The notes under the pieces are model-generated. The model searched no databases and was not told where the DNA came from. It saw only the letters and a program-made list of their open reading frames with translations. From JBALVT01 sp965262875 (GTDB taxonomy: Bacteria > Pseudomonadota > Gammaproteobacteria > Pseudomonadales > Halieaceae), in assembly GCA_965262875.1 (NCBI GenBank), contig OZ253569.1, positions 1,426,001 through 1,490,000 on the forward strand: a stretch of 64,000 nucleotides of DNA. The letters are read 5' to 3'. The translations under genes were made by a program, and so were the position numbers. Each line of letters opens with the position of its first letter. Positions within the stretch are counted from its first letter, which is position 1. Below, one piece after another: positions 33,541-41,083 of the stretch.

Positions 33541-34920
33541 TTGCGAAGCCTGTTCAATAACTATCGCAGAACATTGGGCGACTACCAGTCCATATTGTCC
33601 TACGCTGTGCTCGGCGTAGTCGGTGGCCTCGCATCCGGATTGATTGTTATCGCCTTCGAATTCGCCATCAATTGGGTCGCAATGCTCTGGTCGGTAGGGG
33701 ATGGCGCTGAAGGCTTCGAAGCCCTGCCCCGATGGCTTGTATTCGCTCTCCCCGTTGCCGGAGCCACCTTACTTGGCTTGGGGTATTCGCTTATTAAACC
33801 CGAAGACCGGGAAACGGGCATCGTACACGTCATAAGTCATATGCACTCTCACTACAGCGTACTGCCCCTCAAAAATGCGCTGGTGCAATTTGTTGGTGGA
33901 ACCTTGGCAATGGCAACTGGCCAATCCGGCGGTAGAGAAGGCCCTGGGGTACATCTTGGCGGGGCTATCAACAGTCTACTGGGACAGAAACTACAGCTAC
34001 CCAACAACAGCCTGCGTGTGCTGATTGCCTGTGGCACCGCTGGCGGCATGGCGTTCTATGTTCCCGAGATATTGGGGATGGGCTATGACACCCTGCGCCT
34101 GGTGGTCCTGGGCCAACTGGCACCCATCGCGCTGATTACCATAGCGGTCTGCAAGATACTCGCCACGAGTTTTAGTTGCGGAGTTGGCATGCCGATTGGC
34201 CTGATTGGCCCCAATCTTCTGATTGGAGCCTGCCTCGGCGGCATTCTGGACGTTTTAGGACATACCTATATGCCAGAGCTGGTCTCAGACCCAACCCTCT
34301 ATATTGTTATGGGCATGGCCGCCTCAATGGGTGCTGTACTCAACGCGCCACTGGCTGCGATTTTGGCGGTGGTCGAGCTGACAAACACAGTGGGGATCGC
34401 AATGCCCGCCCTCCTGGCCGTCGTCGCAGCAACATTGACTAACACCGGTGTATTTCGCCAAAAGTCAGCTCATCAAGCCGTTTTACGACAATTGAAACGC
34501 GTAGTCCCCGACGACCCGCTAAACCAGCTCTTGCACCGAACAGCCGTCACCTCAAGCCTGGAGGTCAGCGTTGTTAAGGTCTCTGTCGGGCTCGATCACG
34601 AACGTGCGGAGCTTCTGACAAAAGCCACACCGGGCTGGTGCCTGGTGGAAAGAAACGGCCAAATACTCTATTTGGTGCGCGGCGACGATTTGGTCGAGTG
34701 GCTGAAAGGGAGAACTGTCGCAGGGGAATTGGACTTGACCGAGGAGGATATTCGCCGGTGGACCGTGGCGGCGCTTCCCGCTCGGGCGACTTTAGGGCAG
34801 GCGCTGGACACCATGAGATCCGAAACCGTGGAAGCTCTGTGGGTTCACAGCCGCAGGGCTAGTGGAGTCGAGGTCTTACAGGGTATTGTGACACGCGAGG
34901 CAGTAGAACAGAGGCAGTAG
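33541..34920 (+). CDS. CLC-family chloride channel/antiporter
   Basis: 459 residues starting at a TTG (MRSLFNNYRRTLG) with AGGG about 8 bases before it; no ATG gives a better start. Multiple membrane helices (first near residue 20-42). The ion-gating stretch SGGREGPGVHLGGAI carries the glutamate of the CLC GREGP motif. The first CLC motif, usually GSGIP, is replaced by SHYSVL after a histidine-rich loop (HVISHMHSHY), so selectivity may differ. A C-terminal cytosolic region of about 110 residues ends the protein. Divergent from argC. Confidence 0.88.
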   Translation: MRSLFNNYRRTLGDYQSILSYAVLGVVGGLASGLIVIAFEFAINWVAMLWSVGDGAEGFEALPRWLVFALPVAGATLLGLGYSLIKPEDRETGIVHVISHMHSHYSVLPLKNALVQFVGGTLAMATGQSGGREGPGVHLGGAINSLLGQKLQLPNNSLRVLIACGTAGGMAFYVPEILGMGYDTLRLVVLGQLAPIALITIAVCKILATSFSCGVGMPIGLIGPNLLIGACLGGILDVLGHTYMPELVSDPTLYIVMGMAASMGAVLNAPLAAILAVVELTNTVGIAMPALLAVVAATLTNTGVFRQKSAHQAVLRQLKRVVPDDPLNQLLHRTAVTSSLEVSVVKVSVGLDHERAELLTKATPGWCLVERNGQILYLVRGDDLVEWLKGRTVAGELDLTEEDIRRWTVAALPARATLGQALDTMRSETVEALWVHSRRASGVEVLQGIVTREAVEQRQ

Positions 34921-34968
34921 AACAATTTTCACTGTCAAAAATATAACCGGGTATTTAAAGGATCCCCA

Positions 34969-35388
34969 ATGCTCTGGCTGAAAGCCTTTCACATAATATT
35001 TGTTGTCTGCTGGTTTGCGGGCATATTCTATCTGCCTAGAATATTTGTCTACTATGCCGCCAGCGAACATCCCGAAACAAAGACGCAGTTGGCCCTGATG
35101 TCGCGCAAGTTGTACCGCTTTGTGACGCCCTTCATGGTAATCGCCATCGCACTGGGTATCGCATTGATGAGTGTAAATCTGGACTATTATCTAAGCGCCA
35201 AGTGGATGTGGTTAAAGCTGGCAGGAGTCGTGTTTCTCGTGGTCTATCACTTCCAGTGTGGACGCTACGTCGCCATTATTAATCAGCATCAGAACACACA
35301 TACGCATGTGTTCTACCGGTTTTTCAACGAGGTCCCGGTGATTTTTTTATTTGGAATTGTGATTTTAGTGGTTTTGAAACCTTTTTAA
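34969..35388 (+). CDS. hemJ: Protoporphyrinogen IX oxidase HemJ
   Basis: 139-residue membrane protein with four helices. MLWLKAFHIIFVVCWFAGIF, YLPRIFVYYA and the conserved MSRKLYRFVTPFM and KWMWLKLAGVV segments match HemJ, which oxidises protoporphyrinogen near the end of heme synthesis in bacteria lacking HemG/HemY. Two bases of context: GGATCC 5 bases before the ATG is only a modest ribosome site. Its neighbours hemL and hemB are earlier steps of the same pathway, which supports the call. Confidence 0.92.
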   Translation: MLWLKAFHIIFVVCWFAGIFYLPRIFVYYAASEHPETKTQLALMSRKLYRFVTPFMVIAIALGIALMSVNLDYYLSAKWMWLKLAGVVFLVVYHFQCGRYVAIINQHQNTHTHVFYRFFNEVPVIFLFGIVILVVLKPF

Positions 35389-35504
35389 TTCCGACAGCAG
35401 AGGTGACTCGCTAAACCACCTTCTTGCCACCGGCCCAATGGGCGCGCTGGATATTCTCCTCCCAAGCCCCGATAATCCCCCATCAACATCCAGGAACAGC
35501 CCGA

Positions 35505-36785
35505 ATGAGCAACTCGGAACAACTCTTTGAACGCGCCAAAAAACACATCCCAGGCGGCGTAAACTCGCCGGTCCGCGCATTTAAGGCCGTGGGAGGCACT
35601 CCCGTATTTATCGATCGCAGCGACGGCGCATACGTTTTCGATACTCAGGGCAAGCGATACATCGATTATGTCTTGTCCTGGGGCCCCATGCTGATGGGCC
35701 ACAATCACCCGGCAGTGCGCGAGGCCGTGGTAAAGCAAAGCGAGAAAGGGCTTAGCTTTGGCGCGCCCACTGAACTGGAGATTGAGCTAGCTGAACGCCT
35801 TTGCGAGATCATGCCAAACATGGACCTGGTGCGAATGGTGAACTCCGGTACCGAAGCCACTATGAGTGCAATCCGTCTTGCCAGAGGCTTTACCGGGCGC
35901 GATGCTATCGTGAAGTTTGAAGGCTGCTACCACGGCCATTCAGACCCTCTATTAGTCAAAGCCGGATCGGGTGCGTTGACAATGGGCGTACCCAGCTCAC
36001 CCGGTGTCCCCTCCTCTCTTGCCGATTACACCATCACTTTGAATTACAACGATAGCGCCGGAGTACGCGCTGCCTTTGACAAAATCGGCGATAAGGTCGC
36101 CTGCGTTATTGTTGAACCGGTCGCCGGAAATATGAACTGCATTCCGCCGGCCGATGGCTTTTTACAGACACTGCGAGAAGTCTGCAACAATAGTGGCGCA
36201 GTGCTAATTTTTGACGAAGTAATGACAGGATTCCGCTTTGGCCTGGCAGGAGCGCAAGGCTATTTCGGTATAGAAGCCGACCTGACCACCCTGGGTAAAG
36301 TTATCGGTGGAGGTATGCCTGTCGGGGCATTTGGTGGCAAGCGCGAAATCATGGAGCAGATTGCACCACTGGGGCCTGTCTACCAGGCAGGCACTCTGTC
36401 TGGCAATCCCATTGCTATGGCCGCAGGCCTCGCCACTCTGGAAATTATTTCTCAGCCGGGGTTTTATGAGCCTGCGTTCGCCAGTACCCGAACCCTGTGC
36501 GAGGGTTTACAAAACGCGGCTGACTCCGCCGACGTCCCGTTTACAACCAACCACGCCGGTACAATGTTTGGTGGATTTTTTACCACCGAGCGCAATGTGA
36601 CAAACTATGCACAAGTAATGGCCTGCGATACGGAGCGTTTTAATCGCTTCTTCCACCACATGCTCGATGCCGGTGTCTATTTGGCTCCGGCGGCATACGA
36701 GGCGGGGTTCATGTCCAGCGCCCACAGTTCCGCAGACATTGCGGACACGATAGCCGCTGCACAAGCGGCCTTCGACAGAGGATAA
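35505..36785 (+). CDS. hemL: Glutamate-1-semialdehyde 2,1-aminomutase
   Basis: 426 residues. PLP enzyme making 5-aminolevulinate. Start ATG 35505 gives the family N terminus MSNSEQLFERAKKHIPGGVN; the frame opens earlier but without conservation. VNSGTEATMSAIRLARGFTG binds PLP phosphate, LIFDEVMTGFR the ring, and LGKVIGGGMPVGAFGG holds the Schiff-base lysine (about residue 265). Four bases separate its stop from hemB, so the two are co-translated. Confidence 0.96.
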   Translation: MSNSEQLFERAKKHIPGGVNSPVRAFKAVGGTPVFIDRSDGAYVFDTQGKRYIDYVLSWGPMLMGHNHPAVREAVVKQSEKGLSFGAPTELEIELAERLCEIMPNMDLVRMVNSGTEATMSAIRLARGFTGRDAIVKFEGCYHGHSDPLLVKAGSGALTMGVPSSPGVPSSLADYTITLNYNDSAGVRAAFDKIGDKVACVIVEPVAGNMNCIPPADGFLQTLREVCNNSGAVLIFDEVMTGFRFGLAGAQGYFGIEADLTTLGKVIGGGMPVGAFGGKREIMEQIAPLGPVYQAGTLSGNPIAMAAGLATLEIISQPGFYEPAFASTRTLCEGLQNAADSADVPFTTNHAGTMFGGFFTTERNVTNYAQVMACDTERFNRFFHHMLDAGVYLAPAAYEAGFMSSAHSSADIADTIAAAQAAFDRG

Positions 36786-36789
36786 GCAA

Positions 36790-37797
36790 ATGGCTTTTAA
36801 TTCCAACCGCGGCGCTTTCCCGGAGACTCGAATGCGACGTCTGCGAGCAAACGACTTTTCACGTCGCCTCGTTCGCGAAAGCTCGCTCACTCCGGCGGAT
36901 CTAATCTTTCCAGTATTTGTAACTGAAGGCACGGGCCAGCGCGAGCCAATACCATCAATACCTGGCATCGAACGGTTAAGCATTGACTTACTGACCCAAC
37001 TGGCCGGAGAGATAGTCAGCTTGGGCATTCCAGCCATAGCATTGTTCCCTGTGGTATCAGCGGAGAAAAAAACGTTGTTGGCTGAGGAATCCTACAACAA
37101 AGATGGCCTGGTTCAGCGGGCGGTTAAAACGCTCAAAGACGCCCATCCGGAGCTGGGCGTTATTACGGATGTGGCGTTGGATCCTTTTACCACCCATGGA
37201 CAGGACGGCATCATTGATGAGCGCGGCTACGTACTCAACGATGTTACATCCGAGATATTGGTTCAGCAGGCGCTGTCCCACGCTCAGGCGGGAGCAGATG
37301 TAGTAGCACCGTCTGACATGATGGACGGGCGGATTGGCGCCGTGAGAAAAATCCTCGAGGAACAGAGCTTCCACAATACATTAATCATGGCGTACTCGGC
37401 CAAATACGCCTCCGCATACTATGGCCCTTTCCGTGATGCAGTAGGCTCTTCAGGTAATCTAAAAGGTGGTGACAAATTCAGCTACCAAATGGATCCTGCG
37501 AACTCCGACGAGGCACTGCATGAGTGCGCACTGGATTTGTCCGAGGGCGCTGACATGATCATGGTCAAGCCCGGCATGCCCTATCTCGACATCGTGCGCC
37601 GGGTTAAAGACGAACTCAAAGCGCCCACGTTCGCCTACCAAGTCAGCGGTGAATATGCCATGCACATGGCCGTCTTCGAAAATGGCTGGCTTTCGGAACA
37701 GCCCGTTATGCTCGAGTCGCTGATGTCATTCAAGCGCGCAGGATGTGACGGCGTACTTACGTACTTCGCACTCGCAGCAGCGAAAGCTCTGCAATAG
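36790..37797 (+). CDS. hemB: Delta-aminolevulinic acid dehydratase (porphobilinogen synthase)
   Basis: 335 residues; condenses two 5-aminolevulinates. Both Schiff-base lysines are visible, in MAYSAKYASAYYGPFRDA and MIMVKPGMPYLD. The metal loop reads DVALDPFTTHGQDGI, with aspartates instead of the cysteines of zinc enzymes, so this is the magnesium-dependent Pseudomonas type. Directly after hemL. C terminus YFALAAAKAL is standard. Confidence 0.96.
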   Translation: MAFNSNRGAFPETRMRRLRANDFSRRLVRESSLTPADLIFPVFVTEGTGQREPIPSIPGIERLSIDLLTQLAGEIVSLGIPAIALFPVVSAEKKTLLAEESYNKDGLVQRAVKTLKDAHPELGVITDVALDPFTTHGQDGIIDERGYVLNDVTSEILVQQALSHAQAGADVVAPSDMMDGRIGAVRKILEEQSFHNTLIMAYSAKYASAYYGPFRDAVGSSGNLKGGDKFSYQMDPANSDEALHECALDLSEGADMIMVKPGMPYLDIVRRVKDELKAPTFAYQVSGEYAMHMAVFENGWLSEQPVMLESLMSFKRAGCDGVLTYFALAAAKALQ

Positions 37798-37805
37798 TTG
37801 AACAG

Positions 37806-38426
37806 TTGCGAGGTCTTGGCTTCATATCAGTTTTACTCACCAGCATGCTAAGCACTATGCCTATCTTGGCCAAACCCGAATGCGAGTGTTTGTGGGAAGG
37901 CTCTTTCAGTGAGGTGCAAGCGAATACCAATCTAGTGGTAAGCGGCACAGTACTCGGGGGCAAAGGCAATTCTATAGATCTGAAAATAGATCGATCGCTG
38001 CGCGGCGATGAAACCCACAGTGAAATTAGGATATGGTTAAAAACCGCAGACTACTGTCGTCCTGAACCCAAACTTTTCCCAGAAAATAGTCAGTGGGTGA
38101 TGGCCCTTCATGAAATCACGGAAATTATTCCCGGTGGATTTAATCCCAGTACGCCCAATGTCAGCTTTGGCAGGGTTGGTGATTACAGCCTGTCCAGCTG
38201 CGGTGGGTACTGGCTGAACCGGAGCGAAAATCTCGTTACTGGAAATTTAGTGAACGCGCCGAGATGGGTCCGGGAACCAAAAATGACGCCAGTGTTAGTC
38301 GATTTACTCGCACAATACATCGCCGGAGACATTGGAGTAGAAGCGCTGATTAAGGCCAGCACCGAAGATCCCGCCTTGCGCGAGCTGATGCTCGACACCA
38401 AAGCATTTTTGAGAACCGAAGACTAA
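37806..38426 (+). CDS. Secreted cysteine-containing protein of unknown function
   Basis: 206 residues from a TTG 9 bases after hemB; ATG 37845 is an alternative but would leave a poor signal peptide. Signal peptide LGFISVLLTSMLSTMPILAK then CECLWEGSFSEV at the mature N terminus, a beta-rich domain (LVVSGTVLGGKGNSIDLKID, SLRGDETHSEIRIWLK) with CRPEP and SSCGGYWL. The CxC start and beta pattern recall TIMP/NTR-like modules, but I cannot assign the family. Probably exported and disulfide-bonded. Context with hemB may be only positional. Confidence 0.7.
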   Translation: MRGLGFISVLLTSMLSTMPILAKPECECLWEGSFSEVQANTNLVVSGTVLGGKGNSIDLKIDRSLRGDETHSEIRIWLKTADYCRPEPKLFPENSQWVMALHEITEIIPGGFNPSTPNVSFGRVGDYSLSSCGGYWLNRSENLVTGNLVNAPRWVREPKMTPVLVDLLAQYIAGDIGVEALIKASTEDPALRELMLDTKAFLRTED

Positions 38427-39043
38427 CGCCGACGCCAGGGTCTTCTCTTGCGTGTTCGCCCCTCAATCAAATCCATCATTTCGTCTAGCATCATCAGTGA
38501 CAAACCCCAAATTCTCCTACCTTCGAACATGTAGCAAGGCATGGGAAATTCGGCGCCCTTGAACTTCCAGGTCATTTTCTCGCGATTGTTTGCGTCCAGT
38601 AAAAACCCCAGCGGCACCCAAACCACTTCGGCGACTTCATAGTTGGGAGTGAATGACACTTCCCGATCAAGTCGAAACACAAAAGGGCTGACGGCCATGC
38701 CGAATGAACCAGGTCGCGGGCGAGCGTTTATTTCCGACAGGCGTCCGATACACAAGTCATCTGCGCCCAGCGTCAAGCCCACCTCCTCCTCAGTTTCTCT
38801 TACCGCTACGGCGTAGCCATGTGCATCTTCAGGATCCATTCTGCCGCCCGGAAAGGCCATATGCCCAGACCAGGGGTCGCCTTCTCGATCTGCCCGCTTG
38901 ATCATTAGCATGTGAAGTTCGCCATCGCGCAGCTGCAAAATCATTGCTACAGCGGATCGCTTCATCAGCGGGCGCAGGAATTTTTTACCCGGGCTATAAG
39001 TGGATAACTCGGTTTCAATTAACTGTAAAAGCGATACCGACAC
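38423..39043 (-). CDS. Nudix hydrolase, CoA pyrophosphatase type
   Basis: About 206 residues from GTG 39043, giving VSLLQLIETELSTYSPGKKF before KRSAVAMILQLRDGELHMLM, which fits the family; ATG 39109 and ATG 38965 are alternatives. The Nudix box is complete (GGRMDPEDAHGYAVAVRETE followed by EEVGL). The LLMIKR-type strand and WSGHMAFPGG are typical of CoA/acyl-CoA diphosphatases (NudL-like). It overlaps the end of the upstream plus-strand gene by 4 bases and is divergent from the ABC ATPase gene. Confidence 0.85.
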   Translation of the reverse strand: MSVSLLQLIETELSTYSPGKKFLRPLMKRSAVAMILQLRDGELHMLMIKRADREGDPWSGHMAFPGGRMDPEDAHGYAVAVRETEEEVGLTLGADDLCIGRLSEINARPRPGSFGMAVSPFVFRLDREVSFTPNYEVAEVVWVPLGFLLDANNREKMTWKFKGAEFPMPCYMFEGRRIWGLSLMMLDEMMDLIEGRTRKRRPWRRR

Positions 39044-39149
39044 AAACCAACCATTGACTAAAAAGGATTCAAGATTAAGCCAGTACTGGCGAGCGCTGGC
39101 AAGAGGCATTATTCTATGGCGCCTCAGCCTCGTAAGAAGCCCTAAAAAA

Positions 39150-40625
39150 ATGAGCAACACCCATGCAATCTTGCAACTCCAAGATGTCGGCTTGGTTTAT
39201 CGAGCACGACCCGCGTTACAGGACATCAATTGGAACTTGCTGCCCGGCGAGCAGTGGGCCTGCCTCGGTCCAAATGGTTCTGGGAAAACAAGTTTGGCGA
39301 ATGTTATCTGCCGCCAGAATAACCACGCTTCGGGCACTATCAGGCGCTCTGACGAGCTTGAGAATTCCGGAGTCGCTTATGTTTGTTTCGAACAGCAAAA
39401 ATCGCTTTGTGACCGTGACAAAAAACTGGATGACTCTGAATTTCGTGCAGACGCCAGCGATCCGGGCACGCGAGTTGCAACCATCATTCTCGGGAACCGC
39501 GATCCTGATGATTTGTATCTCCAATGGGTAGAACGACTCGGGATCAGTCATATTTTACATCGCGGGCTTCGGTTTATCTCAACCGGAGAAATGCGCAAGA
39601 CTCTGTTGATAAAAGCTATTTTGAGCAATCCTGGCCTACTGATTCTGGACAGCCCGCTGGATGGTCTCGATGCTGCGAGCCAGGAAGAACTGAAACTCGT
39701 TATAGAAGAACTACTCAATAGCGAGCTTCCCATCATGTTGCTGTGCCGACAACTGGAGGATGTACCCGCGTCGGTAAGCCACGTTATGGCGATGGATCAC
39801 GGCCACATCGTTGCTCAGGGGCCACGCAGCGAAATTTTGGCTGGCAGACCAGTTCAGGATTTGATGAACCCAGAATTGTTTGAACTGGAACAATTACCAC
39901 CCCCAGCCCCACGGCACTATGAACTACCAGCGGAAGGCCCGCTGCTGGAACTGGAAAAAGTTTCAGTGAGCTACGGTGATCTTGAGGTGTTGCGAGAAGT
40001 CAGCTGGCGTTTCGGGCGCGGGCAACACTGTTGCGTCTCCGGCCCGAATGGTTGTGGAAAAACCACACTGTTGAGTCTGGTCACCGGGGACAACCACAAA
40101 GCTTATGGCCAGGCCATTACACTGTTTGGAGTTCGACGCGGGAGCGGCGAAAGTGTCTGGGATATAAAACAAAAATACGGCCAGCTGGATACCCAGTTGC
40201 ATCTCAACTATGTTCGCGGCATGAAGGTCATAGAGGTAGTCGTATCCGGGTTCTTTGACACGATCGGTCTGTACGATGAATGGGGTGACACCCAGCGCGA
40301 TATAGCCCAGCAATGGTTGGCAGCCTTGGGCTTGGCTTACTGCGCCAAGCTGGGATTCGACGAACTTTCTTTTGGCTTACAGCGTATGATTTTATTAGCC
40401 CGCGCGATGGTGAAGTCTCCAATAATTTTGCTACTGGATGAGCCCGCACTAGGGTTGGACGGCCACCACCGAAAACTGATATTGCGGGCCATCGATCACA
40501 TAGCCGAAAATTCAGATACTCAAATTATTTTCGTGAGCCACTCAGCTGGGGATACCCCCCGGTGCATAAACCAACACTTGAGTTTTCACGCCGCAGAAAC
40601 AGGGTTTGAAGTGAATTGCGAGTAA
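39150..40625 (+). CDS. Tandem ABC ATPase, ModF/PhrA-like
   Basis: 491 residues from ATG 39150 (MSNTHAILQLQDVGLVYRAR), two fused nucleotide-binding domains and no membrane part. Domain 1: Walker A LGPNGSGKTS near residue 39, signature ISTGEMRKTLL, Walker B LLILDSPLDGLD, where the usual catalytic glutamate is serine. Domain 2: Walker A SGPNGCGKTT near 298, signature ELSFGLQRMILL, Walker B ILLLDEPALGLD, intact. This is the layout of E. coli ModF, whose role is unclear. No molybdate transporter genes lie nearby, so molybdenum involvement is not supported here. Confidence 0.85.
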   Translation: MSNTHAILQLQDVGLVYRARPALQDINWNLLPGEQWACLGPNGSGKTSLANVICRQNNHASGTIRRSDELENSGVAYVCFEQQKSLCDRDKKLDDSEFRADASDPGTRVATIILGNRDPDDLYLQWVERLGISHILHRGLRFISTGEMRKTLLIKAILSNPGLLILDSPLDGLDAASQEELKLVIEELLNSELPIMLLCRQLEDVPASVSHVMAMDHGHIVAQGPRSEILAGRPVQDLMNPELFELEQLPPPAPRHYELPAEGPLLELEKVSVSYGDLEVLREVSWRFGRGQHCCVSGPNGCGKTTLLSLVTGDNHKAYGQAITLFGVRRGSGESVWDIKQKYGQLDTQLHLNYVRGMKVIEVVVSGFFDTIGLYDEWGDTQRDIAQQWLAALGLAYCAKLGFDELSFGLQRMILLARAMVKSPIILLLDEPALGLDGHHRKLILRAIDHIAENSDTQIIFVSHSAGDTPRCINQHLSFHAAETGFEVNCE

Positions 40626-40639
40626 CGCCTATAACCGCC

Positions 40640-41083
40640 TCAACGTAGGTAAGCCCGCAACGCCTCACACTGCACAACGCCATCGCAATACAGCATGCCG
40701 CGCTCCGCCGTGGCGCCTGCCAACTTATCATCGCCCTTTGCGCGATAGGTTTTCGCCAAACTCAGATAGATCTCCCCGGCATCGGGATCAATGCGTTGAG
40801 CGCGCTCCAGCAACGCCAGCGATTGCTCGTAATCGCCGCGAGCGGCTGCACTATTTGCCTTATCAAGTAGACCCTTATAGGCGCCAGAAGTATCTGGTTC
40901 TGGCTCAGCGGGCTCGAGTTCTGGTTTGGTCGCCTCGGTAGGAGGCTCAACCGGCGTGTACTCCGGTTCCGGTTCAACGGGGACAAGCTCAGGTCCGGGA
41001 AGGCTATATATTGAGCAACCTCCCAAGAGAATCATCGAGTACAGACAGAGCACCTTGGTCGCACAGTACAATTTAGACATCAT
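40640..41083 (-). CDS. TPR-containing lipoprotein
   Basis: 147 residues from ATG 41083, which overlaps the mrcB stop (ATGA). Lipobox in YSMILLGGCSIY (Cys about 23), a proline/glutamate-rich low-complexity linker (PVEPEPEYTPVEPPTEATKP, about 35-68), then about two TPR units (DKANSAAARGDYEQSLALLE, AGEIYLSLAKTYRAKGDDKL). Translational coupling with the PBP1b gene and outer-membrane lipoprotein features suggest a PBP1b partner comparable in place to LpoB or CpoB, but sequence similarity to those is not evident. That partner role is inference. Confidence 0.8.
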   Translation of the reverse strand: MMSKLYCATKVLCLYSMILLGGCSIYSLPGPELVPVEPEPEYTPVEPPTEATKPELEPAEPEPDTSGAYKGLLDKANSAAARGDYEQSLALLERAQRIDPDAGEIYLSLAKTYRAKGDDKLAGATAERGMLYCDGVVQCEALRAYLR

